Shown: piece after piece, positions 9,343 through 18,377 of the stretch
Numbering within the stretch: the stretch's first letter is position 1
Layout of the letters: the number at the start of each line of letters is the position of its first letter
Assembly (NCBI RefSeq): GCF_900187995.1
Contig: NZ_FZNZ01000010.1
Coordinates: forward strand, 48,741-112,740
DNA length: 64,000 bases
Source: Prevotella jejuni
GTDB lineage: Bacteria; Bacteroidota; Bacteroidia; Bacteroidales; Bacteroidaceae
Direction: 5' to 3'
Notes under the pieces: model-generated
What the model was told of the DNA's origin: nothing
The model's input: the letters and a program-made list of their open reading frames with translations, nothing else
Database searches by the model: none
Program-made: the position numbers and the translations under genes

Positions 9343-10806
9343 ATGAAACAGACAAAGATAGTATGTTCTATTAGCGACCGTCACTGTGATGTTGACTTCC
9401 TAAGAAAGCTGTTCTTCTCAGGTATGAATGTTGTGCGTATGAATACGGCTCATGCCAGTCAAGATGGTATCAGACAGATTATTCGTAACACAAGGGCTGT
9501 GTCGCAACACTTAGCCTTGCTCATTGATACCAAGGGACCAGAGGTGAGAACGACCGCATTGGACGAGCCTATTCATTATAAAGTAGGCGATATGGTTAAG
9601 ATCATTGGCCGTCCTGAGATGGACACAACCAAGGACATCATTAATGTCTCTTATCCTGATTTCGCTCGTGATGTGAAGGTTGGCGACCACGTCTTATTTG
9701 ATGACGGTGCATTAGACATGCTTGTTGTTGAAAGCGATGGCCCAATGCTGATCGCACAGGTGCAGAATGAGGGCGATCTCGGCTCTCGTAAGAGTGTGAA
9801 CGTACCGGGTGAACATATCGAACTCCCTGCCCTTACGGAGAAAGACAAGAGTAATATCTTGTTGGCAATAGAGGAAGATATCGACTTTATTGCCCATTCT
9901 TTCGTTCGCTCAGCGGCTGATGTTCTTGAAGTGCAGAAGATACTTGACGAGCATAACTCTGATATTAAGATTATCTCAAAGATTGAGAATCAAGAGGGTG
10001 TAGACAATATTGACGAGATTATCGATGCTTCTTACGGTATCATGATTGCACGTGGTGACTTGGGTATTGAGGTTCCTATCGAGCAGATTCCTGGTATTCA
10101 GCGTAGTATCATAGACAAGTGTATCTTGAAGAAGAAGCCTGTTATTGTGGCTACTCAGATGCTTCATACGATGATTAATAACCCTCGTCCGACACGTGCT
10201 GAGGTTACTGATATTGCAAACGCTATCTATAGTCACACCGATGCACTGATGTTGAGCGGTGAGACAGCAAGCGGTAAGTATCCTGTTGAGGCTGTTCAGA
10301 CGATGGCTCGTATAGCTGAAGCGGCAGAGCAGGACGCTCATAAGCGAGGACACATCACTGTGCCGATGATTAATCAGAATGATCAGCGTGAGTTCTTGTC
10401 ACGAAGTGCTATCGAGGCTACCGAGCAGTTGGGTGTTAAGGGTATCATCACCGACAGCGAGACGGGTCAGACGGCTCGCAATCTTGCTGCCTTCCGTGGT
10501 CCACACCCTGTGTTGGCTATTTGCTATAAGGACAAGGTACAGCGCTGGTTGAACCTTAGCTATGGTGTTATTGCTGTCTATCAGCATCGCCATAAGTCTA
10601 ATGAAGAGATGTTTACAGCCGCTTTGCGTATGCTTCGTCAGAAGGGTTACATTGAGTTAGAAGATAAGATAGCCTACCTCTCTGGTACGTTCGGCAACGG
10701 TGGCGGTACTACTTTCCTTGAGATAAACAAGGTGGGTGATGTCTTCGCACGCAAGTATCGCTTTCATCTCCCAGAGGGTGTGAATACGGGTGAGGAAGAG
10801 GCTTAA
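9343..10806 (+). CDS. pyk: Pyruvate kinase
   Basis: 487 residues, the usual length. It transfers phosphate from phosphoenolpyruvate to ADP in the last step of glycolysis. Family motifs seen: DTKGPEVRT (about 65-73), the active-site strand KIISKIENQEG, MIARGDLGIEVP (magnesium site), and ATQMLHTMINNPRPTRAEVTDIANAI with SGETASGKYP. The N-terminal strand reads KIVCSISDRHCDVDFLRKLFFSGMNVVRMNTAHA, a variant of the common TIGPxS form. The C-terminal domain is present but short. It is the last gene of the zinc-ribbon group and is followed by a strong hairpin. Confidence 0.96.
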   Translation: MKQTKIVCSISDRHCDVDFLRKLFFSGMNVVRMNTAHASQDGIRQIIRNTRAVSQHLALLIDTKGPEVRTTALDEPIHYKVGDMVKIIGRPEMDTTKDIINVSYPDFARDVKVGDHVLFDDGALDMLVVESDGPMLIAQVQNEGDLGSRKSVNVPGEHIELPALTEKDKSNILLAIEEDIDFIAHSFVRSAADVLEVQKILDEHNSDIKIISKIENQEGVDNIDEIIDASYGIMIARGDLGIEVPIEQIPGIQRSIIDKCILKKKPVIVATQMLHTMINNPRPTRAEVTDIANAIYSHTDALMLSGETASGKYPVEAVQTMARIAEAAEQDAHKRGHITVPMINQNDQREFLSRSAIEATEQLGVKGIITDSETGQTARNLAAFRGPHPVLAICYKDKVQRWLNLSYGVIAVYQHRHKSNEEMFTAALRMLRQKGYIELEDKIAYLSGTFGNGGGTTFLEINKVGDVFARKYRFHLPEGVNTGEEEA

Positions 10807-10836
10807 TGCTTCTTAAGCCTTAACAATATGATTTAT

Positions 10837-10870
10837 CATGGTCGTTCCTGTCTTGGAGCGACCATGTTTC
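10837..10870 (+). terminator. Hairpin terminator after pyk
   Basis: CATGGTCG at 10837-10844 pairs with CGACCATG at 10859-10866, extended inside by TCC/GGA, and is followed by TTTCG. The T-run is short, so termination may be imperfect. Confidence 0.65.
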
Positions 10871-11009
10871 GTATTATACAAACGGTGGACACGGTTGGTG
10901 GAAAGGGCTTTGTGAGGGCTTGAGCGATAGGGGAATATAAAATGAAGAAGCCTTCGTTGATGGGTTTATGTTGTTGACTTTCTGTTAAAATTAGCTCTTA
11001 GCGGTTGAT

Positions 11010-11694
11010 GATAGTACTGTTAATTATGGGTAGATAGTACTATCAGTAATGAAAACGCAATACTATCAAGGGTGTGGGGATAATGTTCTTGGTTCGGGAG
11101 GATGCTTCTTTCAAGTGAAGGAGATAATCTTTTCAATTCGGAAAGGTTAGTTTTTTAGGGTAAAATGATAGTGATTTCAATGTGGCAAGAGCGTGTTATT
11201 TATTCGGAAAGGTTGTCCTTTTATATGAAGCTGATAGTGCTATCGGTCCAGGAAAGCCAGTCTTTTAGATGAGATCGATAGTGCTATCGGTTCGGAAGGA
11301 TAGTGTTATCAATTCGGAAAGGTTATCCTTTTAGGTGAAGCTGATAGTGCTATCGGTTCGGGAAGGCCAGTCTTTTAGATGAGATCAATCGTGCTATCGG
11401 TTCGAAAGTATAGTTTTATCAAATCGGGAAGGGCAGTCTTTTAGGTGAAGCTGATAGTGCTATCGGTCTGGGAAGGCCAGTCTTTTAGATGAGATTGATA
11501 GTTCTATCGGTTCGGAAGGATAGTGTTATCAATTCGGAAAGATTATTCTTTTAGGTGAAGCTGATAGTGCTATCGGTCCGGAAAGGTCAGTCTTTTAGAT
11601 GAGATCGATCGTGCTATCGGCTCGAAAGGATAGTGTTCTCTATTTGGAAGGCTTGTGCAGTTAATACGGGAAGGAGGTACTTCTAAGTGGAGGC
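11010..11694. repeat. Long 22-bp periodic array with a 110-bp higher-order repeat
   Basis: From about 11079 every 22 bases starts a related unit (11079, 11101, 11123 and so on to 11673), with looser units back to about 11010. Many units begin GATAGTGCTATCGG, whose core GATAG-tg-CTATC is self-complementary. Between 11233 and 11650 five unit types repeat in fixed order, so the string CTGATAGTGC falls at 11231, 11341, 11451 and 11561, exactly 110 bases apart. Neither 22 nor 110 is divisible by 3 and no frame stays open, so it is non-coding. It fills the gap between pyk and rpiB. Confidence 0.92.
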
Positions 11695-11726
11695 AGAGCC
11701 GGCTATTAATAAAGAAAGGTAAGGAC

Positions 11727-11769
11727 TAAAATAAACAAAGGTGCCAGAAGAATTTCTGAACACCTTTGT
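11727..11769 (-). terminator. Terminator of the tkt-rpiB operon
   Basis: ACAAAGGTG and CACCTTTGT form a 9-bp stem (11735-11743 with 11761-11769). Read on the minus strand it is followed by TTTATTTTAG, about 45 bases after the rpiB stop. Confidence 0.75.
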
Positions 11770-11814
11770 CATAATGCAACTTATATAAAATTTTCTTCCC
11801 TTGATGGGTTAATC

Positions 11815-12261
11815 CTAATCGTGTTGAAGAGGTATCTTCTTAACACGACGTTCGTGTCTTCCACCTTCAAAGCTGGCTTTGAAGAAGGCGTCGAGTATCT
11901 TCTCGGCTGTCTTATTGTCGATAAATCGGCCAGGAAGGACGATGACATTCGCATCATTATGCTGTCGAGTCAACTCGGCAACATCCTTGTTCCATACCAA
12001 GCCAGCACGTACGCCTTGGTGTTTATTAAGTGTTATGGCCATTCCTTCACCGCTACCACAGATAGCAATAGCCGGGTACACCTCACCACTCTCTATGGCT
12101 TCAGCCAATGGGTGAGCATAATCAGGATAGTCGCAACTTAAGTCACTATTACAGCCAAAATCCTTATATGCATACTTGTGTTCCTCCAAATACTGGATTA
12201 CGAACTGCTTTAATGGATAGCCTGCGTGGTCGCAGGCAACTCCTACTGTCTTAATTTCCAT
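11815..12261 (-). CDS. rpiB: Ribose-5-phosphate isomerase B
   Basis: 148 residues of the RpiB/LacAB family. It interconverts ribose 5-phosphate and ribulose 5-phosphate in the non-oxidative pentose phosphate pathway. Seen: VACDHAGYPLKQ at the N-terminus (substrate-binding Asp-His), DYPDYAHPLAEAI, the catalytic loop ICGSGEGMAITLNKHQGVRAG with the expected cysteine, and HNDANVIVLPGRFI. It lies 63 bases downstream of transketolase, which acts on the same sugar phosphates, so an operon is likely. Confidence 0.96.
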   Translation of the reverse strand: MEIKTVGVACDHAGYPLKQFVIQYLEEHKYAYKDFGCNSDLSCDYPDYAHPLAEAIESGEVYPAIAICGSGEGMAITLNKHQGVRAGLVWNKDVAELTRQHNDANVIVLPGRFIDNKTAEKILDAFFKASFEGGRHERRVKKIPLQHD

Positions 12262-12324
12262 AAGCTGTTTAGGTTTTATGAGTCCCTTACTGCCGTGAGG
12301 AAGAAGGGACGTCTGGTTAAACGT

Positions 12325-14340
12325 TTATGCTAAAAACTCTTTTACTTGCTTATATACGTTCTCGGCTGTGAAGCCCAACTTCTCGTCTAACACCTTATAA
12401 GGAGCTGAGAAGCCGAAGCTGTTGAGGCCATATACCTTACCATTGGCACCCACCAAGCCCTCAAGGGTCACTGGGAGACCTGCTGTAAGACCAAATGTCT
12501 TTGCGCCTCTTGGCAGGATCTGCTCTTGATACTCCTTGCTTTGGCGACGGAAGAGACCCTCTGATGGAGCACTCACAACACGTACCTTAATGCCGTCTTT
12601 GCGTAGTAACTCAGCACCTTCAACGCAGGTTGATACCTCAGAGCCGCTTGCAACGAGGATAACATCAAACTGTTCGTCAGATCCAGTGACGATGTATGCA
12701 CCCTTGCGAGTCAACTGGTAGTCTGTTCCCTCTGGTAGGCTCTTCACATTCTGACGTGAGAAGATGAGCGCTGTTGGCGTATCCATGTTCTCCATAGCCA
12801 TCTGCCAACATACGGTAGCAGCGTCACTGTCGGCTGGACGAAGCACTCGTACTGAGTCTTGACCAGCATGGTTCTGCAGCTTCTCCATCAAGCGTATCTG
12901 TGCTTCCTGCTCCACTGGCTCATGCGTAGGACCGTCTTCACCAACACGGAAAGCATCGTGGCTCCACACAAACTTAACTGGTGTCTGCATGAGGGCAGCC
13001 ATGCGGATGGCTGGTTTCATATAGTCGGAGAAGACAAAGAACGTTCCCATTGCGGTGATAACACCACCATGTAGCATCATACCGATACACATGCAGGCCA
13101 TTGCTAACTCACTAACGCCTGCTTGGAAGAAGGCTCCACTGAAGTCATCACGTGTGAATGCGTGTGTTTTATTTAGGAAACCATCAGTCTTATCAGAGTT
13201 GCTTAGGTCGGCAGATGATACGATCATGTTAGGAACCTGCTCTGCAATGACACCGAGACAAGCTGCTGAGCCATTGCGGGTAGGGATGTCACGCTTCTGT
13301 ACAAGTCCACTCCAATCAATCTTTGGAGCTTTATTAGAGAACCACTCGTGCATCTGTTCTGCCTTCTTAGGGTTCTCTTTTGCCCATAGCTCTTCGGCTG
13401 CATGACGCTCAGCAACAATCTTTCTGAGTTCTGCTGCACGGTCATCATAGAGCTTCTGTACCTCTGGGAAAATCTTGAATGGGTCTTCTAAGTCACCACC
13501 AAGGTTCTTTACTGTATTTATGTAGGCGTCACCACCCAATGGTGCGCCATGTGTCTTAATACTGTTCTCGTAGCTACTACCGTCTGCTTGCAGTGCTCCC
13601 TTCGCCATAACAGTCCTACCGATAATGAGCGTAGGGCGGTCTTCCTCTTTATTAGCAGCTACCAATGCTTCACGGATAGCGTCTGCGTTATTGCCATCAA
13701 TCTCCAGTACGTTCCATCCCCAAGCACGGTATTTCATGCCGGTGTCTTCGTCCATGACGTCTCCACACTCAGTAGAAAGCTGAATGTTATTAGCGTCATA
13801 AAACATAATAAGGTTGTTGAGTCCTAAGTTACCAGCTAATCGTCCTACCTCTGCACTAATGCCTTCTTGAACGCCACCGTCAGAGATAAAGGCGTAAATC
13901 TTGTGTTGCATCATGGTATGACCAAGCCTTGCTTCGAGGAACTTCTCGGCTACTGCTGCACCAGCAGCGTATGCGTGGCCTTGTCCCAATGGTCCTGAAG
14001 AGTTCTCAATGCCATGTTTAATGTCTCTCTCAGGATGACCTGGCGTGACAGACCCCCATTGGCGGAATTGCTTAATATCGTCAACAGTGAACTTTCTCTG
14101 TAGTGTCAGCGCAGCGTAGAGCATTGGCGACATGTGACCTGGGTCGAGATAGAAACGGTCACGGCCTGCCCATTCAGGCTGATCAGGGTCAAAGATGAGA
14201 AATTCAGAGAATAAAACGTTGATAAAGTCGGCGCCACCCATAGCGCCACCAGGGTGCCCTGACTTTGCTTTTTCAACCATTGACACTGCGAGAAGTCTGA
14301 TGTTATCCGCGGCTTGGTCCATCAATTGCTTGTCATTCAT
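12325..14340 (-). CDS. tkt: Transketolase
   Basis: 671 residues, full length. This thiamine-diphosphate enzyme moves two-carbon units between sugar phosphates. The N-terminal half has KSGHPGGAMGGADF, GPLGQGHAYAAGAA and the thiamine motif SDGGVQEGISAEVGRLAGNLGLNNLIMFYDANN. The middle pyrimidine-binding domain contains HDAFRVGEDGPTHEPVEQEAQIR. The C-terminal domain ends in KVLDEKLGFTAENVYKQVKEFL. A good promoter lies just upstream and rpiB follows. Confidence 0.97.
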   Translation of the reverse strand: MNDKQLMDQAADNIRLLAVSMVEKAKSGHPGGAMGGADFINVLFSEFLIFDPDQPEWAGRDRFYLDPGHMSPMLYAALTLQRKFTVDDIKQFRQWGSVTPGHPERDIKHGIENSSGPLGQGHAYAAGAAVAEKFLEARLGHTMMQHKIYAFISDGGVQEGISAEVGRLAGNLGLNNLIMFYDANNIQLSTECGDVMDEDTGMKYRAWGWNVLEIDGNNADAIREALVAANKEEDRPTLIIGRTVMAKGALQADGSSYENSIKTHGAPLGGDAYINTVKNLGGDLEDPFKIFPEVQKLYDDRAAELRKIVAERHAAEELWAKENPKKAEQMHEWFSNKAPKIDWSGLVQKRDIPTRNGSAACLGVIAEQVPNMIVSSADLSNSDKTDGFLNKTHAFTRDDFSGAFFQAGVSELAMACMCIGMMLHGGVITAMGTFFVFSDYMKPAIRMAALMQTPVKFVWSHDAFRVGEDGPTHEPVEQEAQIRLMEKLQNHAGQDSVRVLRPADSDAATVCWQMAMENMDTPTALIFSRQNVKSLPEGTDYQLTRKGAYIVTGSDEQFDVILVASGSEVSTCVEGAELLRKDGIKVRVVSAPSEGLFRRQSKEYQEQILPRGAKTFGLTAGLPVTLEGLVGANGKVYGLNSFGFSAPYKVLDEKLGFTAENVYKQVKEFLA

Positions 14341-14369
14341 AAATAGATTGGATTTTTGAAATTATAATG

Positions 14370-14400
14370 CAAATATAAAGATAAATATGGATACATCAAA
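14370..14400 (-). promoter_or_regulatory. Promoter of the tkt-rpiB operon
   Basis: On the minus strand TTTG (14400-14397), a 19-base spacer and TATATTTG (14377-14370) match the Bacteroidota primary-sigma consensus closely. The predicted start is about 25 bases before tkt. Confidence 0.75.
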
Positions 14401-14795
14401 ATAATAAACTTACTATTTTCTCAAAATATTGAAAATTGCCTAAACGTAGGTATTTGTCTTACTTTGTTTCGTTGGTGTTTAGCTGTCTTGCGCTTGGTTT
14501 GTTGGTTTGCTGTCTTTGCTTGTGTACTATTCTGCTTAGCTTTGAACGCTATCTTATCATTGTTTTCTTCTGTGTGTTTTAAGGTCTTATTATGTATGTG
14601 TATAGTTGGCCTTCACTTTGAGGTGGGACTGTATAGAGGGCTTGTTAACGACTTCTTTCGTCGTAAGAATAGTCGTAAAGGGTCGGTAATGTCCTATCAT
14701 TGAATGGGGTAGGGCATTCGCACGATTCTTCTCGTAGCCGATGACGCATAAAAGAAGGGCTTAGGGTGTATGTGATTGATGGATAGTAAGATAAC
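14401..14795. other. Gene-free stretch upstream of tkt
   Basis: Apart from the tkt promoter at its left edge I see nothing convincing here. A 79-codon plus-strand frame at 14464-14703 is Cys/Leu/Phe-rich and has no recognisable start signal or homology, so I do not call it. Confidence 0.5.
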
Positions 14796-14855
14796 AAAAA
14801 GGGCACATCAGAATATAGATTCATAATGTTTCTACATTCGATATACCCTTTATAA
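14796..14855 (-). terminator. Probable terminator of the galactose operon
   Basis: On the minus strand TAAAGGGTAT is followed after about 40 bases by GTGCCCTTTTTGTTA, giving an AAAGGG/CCCTTT stem with a T-run about 50 bases past the Nudix regulator stop. The loop is long. Confidence 0.4.
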
Positions 14856-14901
14856 AAGTTGGTTTAGTAGGATCCTTCTATCAATCCCCTATTATAATAG
14901 G

Positions 14902-15570
14902 TTATAGTGAGGCCTCAGCATAAATTTCTTTATTGATACGATACAACGCAGCACCACGTTTACTTGTCACCTTATCAATAAGGTCTGTCTTCTCAATAAA
15001 GTCTATCTGCTTGATACGTTTGCGGAAGTTACGTTTATCAATCTCAACTCCTAAGATCGCTTCGTGTACGTTCTGCAGCTGTGTGAGGGTGAATAGCTCT
15101 GGGAGAAGATTAAATCCAAGAGGGTCTTTGTTGATGAGTTTGCGAAGTTGACTTAATGCTATCTGTACCATCTCGATATGGTCACCATACAAGTCGGGTA
15201 GGTTGTTGATGTCAACCCACTGCAAGTCATTCTCTTCTAAGAGCTTACGATCGTAGTCGGAGACGTTGATAAGTGCGCAATAAGCGATTGAGATAACACG
15301 GTCACCAGGGTCACGATCGGTCTCACCAAAGGCTCCCACCTGTCGCATATAGATGTTATTGATGCCAGTACATTGGTATAAGACTCTGTTAGCAGCCTCT
15401 TTCAAGCTCTCATCTTCTCTAACGAAGCCGCCATAGAGAGAGAGTTTTCCGCTGTAAGGTTCGACTACACGCTTACCAACGAGTAGTTGTAACTTCTTGT
15501 TTTCAAATCCCAATACGATGCAATCGACTGAAACTAATAGTTTAGGTTCTCCTTTGTAGTATTTGTTCAT
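14902..15570 (-). CDS. Nudix-fold transcriptional regulator (NrtR/AraR-like)
   Basis: 222 residues: an N-terminal Nudix fold (LLVSVDCIVLGFENKKLQLLVGKR onward) and a C-terminal winged helix (from about residue 150; FTLTQLQNVHEAILG, then NFRKRIKQIDFIEKT, typical of NrtR). The Nudix box GGFVREDESLKEAANRVLYQ keeps the glycines but has lost the catalytic REUxEE core, so it probably binds a ligand without hydrolysing it. Bacteroidota relatives regulate sugar-use genes, for example arabinose. As the last gene after galM, a transporter gene and galK, it most likely controls this operon; this is inference. No operator was identified. Confidence 0.85.
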   Translation of the reverse strand: MNKYYKGEPKLLVSVDCIVLGFENKKLQLLVGKRVVEPYSGKLSLYGGFVREDESLKEAANRVLYQCTGINNIYMRQVGAFGETDRDPGDRVISIAYCALINVSDYDRKLLEENDLQWVDINNLPDLYGDHIEMVQIALSQLRKLINKDPLGFNLLPELFTLTQLQNVHEAILGVEIDKRNFRKRIKQIDFIEKTDLIDKVTSKRGAALYRINKEIYAEASL

Positions 15571-15713
15571 ATTTTAGGTTTTGTTTAGAGATGTTTGTTG
15601 TTTTGATGTTTGTTGGTTGTGTTGGAGTATCTCTTTGTTGTGCAAAGGTGATATCTTAAGGTTATGTCTTGTGTTAAATACTTGGTATTCTTCTTTTCCT
15701 TAGTTCTTAGATA

Positions 15714-15742
15714 AGGGCCGAGCAGTAGGCTTGTTCGGCCCT
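15714..15742. repeat. Inverted repeat between galK and the regulator
   Basis: AGGGCCGA and TCGGCCCT form an 8-bp perfect stem with a 13-base loop, about 55 bases past the galK stop. No T-run follows on the minus strand, so it may be a processing or attenuation hairpin or a protein site. Confidence 0.5.
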
Positions 15743-15796
15743 ACATCTAATATTGTATTTGTGGGGAGTGACACCTCGTGAGATGTCACCCAGTCA

Positions 15797-16957
15797 TTAG
15801 CAAACCTTGTGAGAGCCGTCGCTGATAACCACAGGATAGACCTCTGGTGCGTGACCATACTTCGCATTGAACTTCTCAGTCACGTCAGCAATGAACTTAT
15901 CGTACACGTTGTCCTTAACAAGGTTGATGGTACAACCACCGAAACCACCGCCCATAATGCGCGAGCCAGTCACACCATTCTCCTTAGCAACGTCGTTGAG
16001 GAAGTCGAGTTCTTCACAGCTTACCTCATACTCCTTGCTGAGTCCGTAATGTGTCTCGTACATCTTCTGGCCAACTGTCTCATAGTCGCCAGCAACGAGG
16101 GCATCGCAAACAGCGAGGACACGATCCTTCTCACCGAGAACAAAGTGTGCACGCTTATAGTCCTCAGCACTAACCACATCCTTGACAGCCTCTAAGTCAT
16201 CCCAATTAGCATCACGTAATGTCCCGAACTTCCTGTCTGGGAAATGCTTAACCATAGCTGCAACAACATTCTCACAGCTTCTGCGACGGTCGTTGTATGG
16301 GCTACCAACGAGTTCGTGCTTCACCTTTGAGTTAACAAGAACGAGCTTGTAACCCTCTGGATTGAATGGGAAGTACTCGAATTCACGGCTGCGGCAGTCA
16401 AGGCGCATCAGCTTACCTTCCTGACCGAAGACGCTTGCAAACTGGTCCATGATACCACAGTTCACACCGATATACTTGTGTTCTGTAGCCTGACCAGCGA
16501 GTACGATGTCCCACTTTGATATCTTATTATCAGCAAACAAGTCGTTCAATGCGCATCCGAAGCAGCTCTCCATAGCGGCAGAAGAACTCATACCTGCACC
16601 GAGAGGAACGTCGCCAGCGAAAGCAATATTGAATCCCTTTACGTCGACACCAAGTGCCTTGAACTCCTGTACCATACCATAGATGAAGCGTGCCCATGTC
16701 GCACGTGGTCCTTCTGGGTCGTCAACCTTGAACTCTACACGGTCCTTTAGGTCGATTGAGTAGCACATAATAGTATTTGTACCGTTAGGGCGAACCTCCG
16801 CCATGACGCCCTTGTCTACTGCACCAGGGAATACGAAGCCACCGTTATAGTCGGTATGCTCGCCAATAAGATTGATACGTCCTGGTGAGAAATAAATGTT
16901 TCCAGTCTGGCCGTCGAAGTGCTTGATAAAACGACTTCTTACAAATTCTATGTCCAT
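15797..16957 (-). CDS. galK: Galactokinase
   Basis: 386 residues of the GHMP kinase superfamily. It phosphorylates alpha-D-galactose at C1 with ATP, the first committed Leloir step. Visible: the galactokinase signature GRINLIGEHTDYNGGFVFP (about 27-45), the ATP loop GDVPLGAGMSSSAAMES (about 115-131), CGIMDQFASVFG with the catalytic Asp, and the C-terminal motif GSRIMGGGFGGCTINLV. It follows the sugar transporter by 92 bases. galT and galE are not in the window. Confidence 0.97.
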   Translation of the reverse strand: MDIEFVRSRFIKHFDGQTGNIYFSPGRINLIGEHTDYNGGFVFPGAVDKGVMAEVRPNGTNTIMCYSIDLKDRVEFKVDDPEGPRATWARFIYGMVQEFKALGVDVKGFNIAFAGDVPLGAGMSSSAAMESCFGCALNDLFADNKISKWDIVLAGQATEHKYIGVNCGIMDQFASVFGQEGKLMRLDCRSREFEYFPFNPEGYKLVLVNSKVKHELVGSPYNDRRRSCENVVAAMVKHFPDRKFGTLRDANWDDLEAVKDVVSAEDYKRAHFVLGEKDRVLAVCDALVAGDYETVGQKMYETHYGLSKEYEVSCEELDFLNDVAKENGVTGSRIMGGGFGGCTINLVKDNVYDKFIADVTEKFNAKYGHAPEVYPVVISDGSHKVC

Positions 16958-17049
16958 GTTAGTAATGTTTTTAATTAATAGTTTGGGTTTTATGTTTATA
17001 TATCAATATAATGGCAAGCACCATGCCTGCCATTATAAAAGATGTCTGT

Positions 17050-18333
17050 CTAAGCCTTCTTTGAAGGATGTGAACCAATCAAAGCATAGAAGAGCATGTA
17101 GGCTAACATGCCAACGATGAGCCAGTAGCTCTGAATGTCGCCTATCTTTGTTGCCATGAGGTTCTGAATGAATGGCATGACGCCACCACCTACGACCATT
17201 GTCATGAAGAGACCAGAGGCTGTAGCGGTGTACTTACCAAGACCTTCTGTCGCAAGGTTGAAGATTACACCCCACATAACAGAGGTACAGATACCACAGA
17301 GGATGATGAACAACACCTTTGTTGGCACCTCAACATGGTCGAATGTGCTCTCTGCAAGGTTAGGGATTGAAAGGCTCATCTTGCTTGTCTCTGGCATAAA
17401 GATTGCCACGAGCAAGAGGAGAAGGGCTACGGCAGAGGTAACGGTCAGCTGCATACGAGATGAAACCTTGCCACTGATGAAGGCACTAACGAAGCGTCCA
17501 ACGAGCATCAACATCCAATAAACACCTGCAATAAGACCTGCTGTGGCAGCACTACCGAGTACACCACCATTGGCAACTGGCTCACTGAGATAGAAGAGAA
17601 GCTGTCCTGGGATACCTACCTCGATACCTACATAGAAGAAGATGGCGATGATTCCGAGCTTCAACTGGCGATAATGCAAAGCCTCCTTGACACCACCAAG
17701 GACGTCGGTCTTCTCTGTCTCTGGCTCTGTCAGCTGTGTAAACCAAACGATAACGAATGATACTGCGAAGATAATCAGTGCTATCAGCAACAAAGGTCTT
17801 ACTGCGTTGAGCGATGTATCCTTTGTTATCTCACCAATCAGAGAGCCTGCGAACATTGGAGTCAGCGTTGCTGCGAGTGAGTTCAACGAACCACCTGTCT
17901 GGATAAGTTGGTTACCACGGTTACCACCACCGCCAAGAAGGTTCAACATTGGGTTTACAACGGTATTCAAGATACATACGCAGAAACCGCAAACGAAGGC
18001 TCCGAGCAAGTAAACGATGTATGTGATGATAGCGTTTCCGTCCATCGCACTTGAGCAGAACTGTATTCCGATACCTACTAAACCAAGTGCTAAAGCAACA
18101 AGAGCAGTCTTCTTATATCCGTATTTCGAAATCATCAAACCTGCAGGAATACCCATGAAGAGGTAGGCTAAGAAATTCATCATGTTACCCATCATACCTG
18201 CCCATTCATAGTGCTGCTTCCATATTGTGCCGAATGGGGCGGCCATGTTGGTAACGAAAGCGATCATTGCAAATAGGAACATCATGGTGATAATGGCCAC
18301 CAAAGTTCCTTTTTTGTTAGTTTGATTTTCCAT
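17050..18333 (-). CDS. FHS-family glucose/galactose-type sugar symporter (MFS)
   Basis: 427 residues with about 12 membrane segments. It resembles the fucose/glucose/galactose:H+ symporter family of Bacteroidota (FucP/GluP-like): N-terminal GTLVAIITMMFLFAMIAFVTNM, the loop GIPAGLMISKYGYKKTALVALALGLVG typical of the family, and a C-terminal half with VMWGVIFNLATEGLGKYTATASGLFMTMVVGGGVMPF. It lies between galM and galK with 44 and 92 bases of spacing, so galactose import is the likely job. Substrate by context, not by sequence proof. Confidence 0.88.
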   Translation of the reverse strand: MENQTNKKGTLVAIITMMFLFAMIAFVTNMAAPFGTIWKQHYEWAGMMGNMMNFLAYLFMGIPAGLMISKYGYKKTALVALALGLVGIGIQFCSSAMDGNAIITYIVYLLGAFVCGFCVCILNTVVNPMLNLLGGGGNRGNQLIQTGGSLNSLAATLTPMFAGSLIGEITKDTSLNAVRPLLLIALIIFAVSFVIVWFTQLTEPETEKTDVLGGVKEALHYRQLKLGIIAIFFYVGIEVGIPGQLLFYLSEPVANGGVLGSAATAGLIAGVYWMLMLVGRFVSAFISGKVSSRMQLTVTSAVALLLLLVAIFMPETSKMSLSIPNLAESTFDHVEVPTKVLFIILCGICTSVMWGVIFNLATEGLGKYTATASGLFMTMVVGGGVMPFIQNLMATKIGDIQSYWLIVGMLAYMLFYALIGSHPSKKA

Positions 18334-18377
18334 CTTTTGTATTACTGTTTTTTATTAATTATTTCGCTGTTAGTATT

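Noticed and set aside
11010..11694. CRISPR array
   Set aside because: Units are contiguous with no unique spacers, diverge gradually, and no cas genes are present.
14464..14703. 79-codon Cys/Leu-rich frame upstream of tkt
   Set aside because: No start signal, no family, and composition follows the base bias of the gap.
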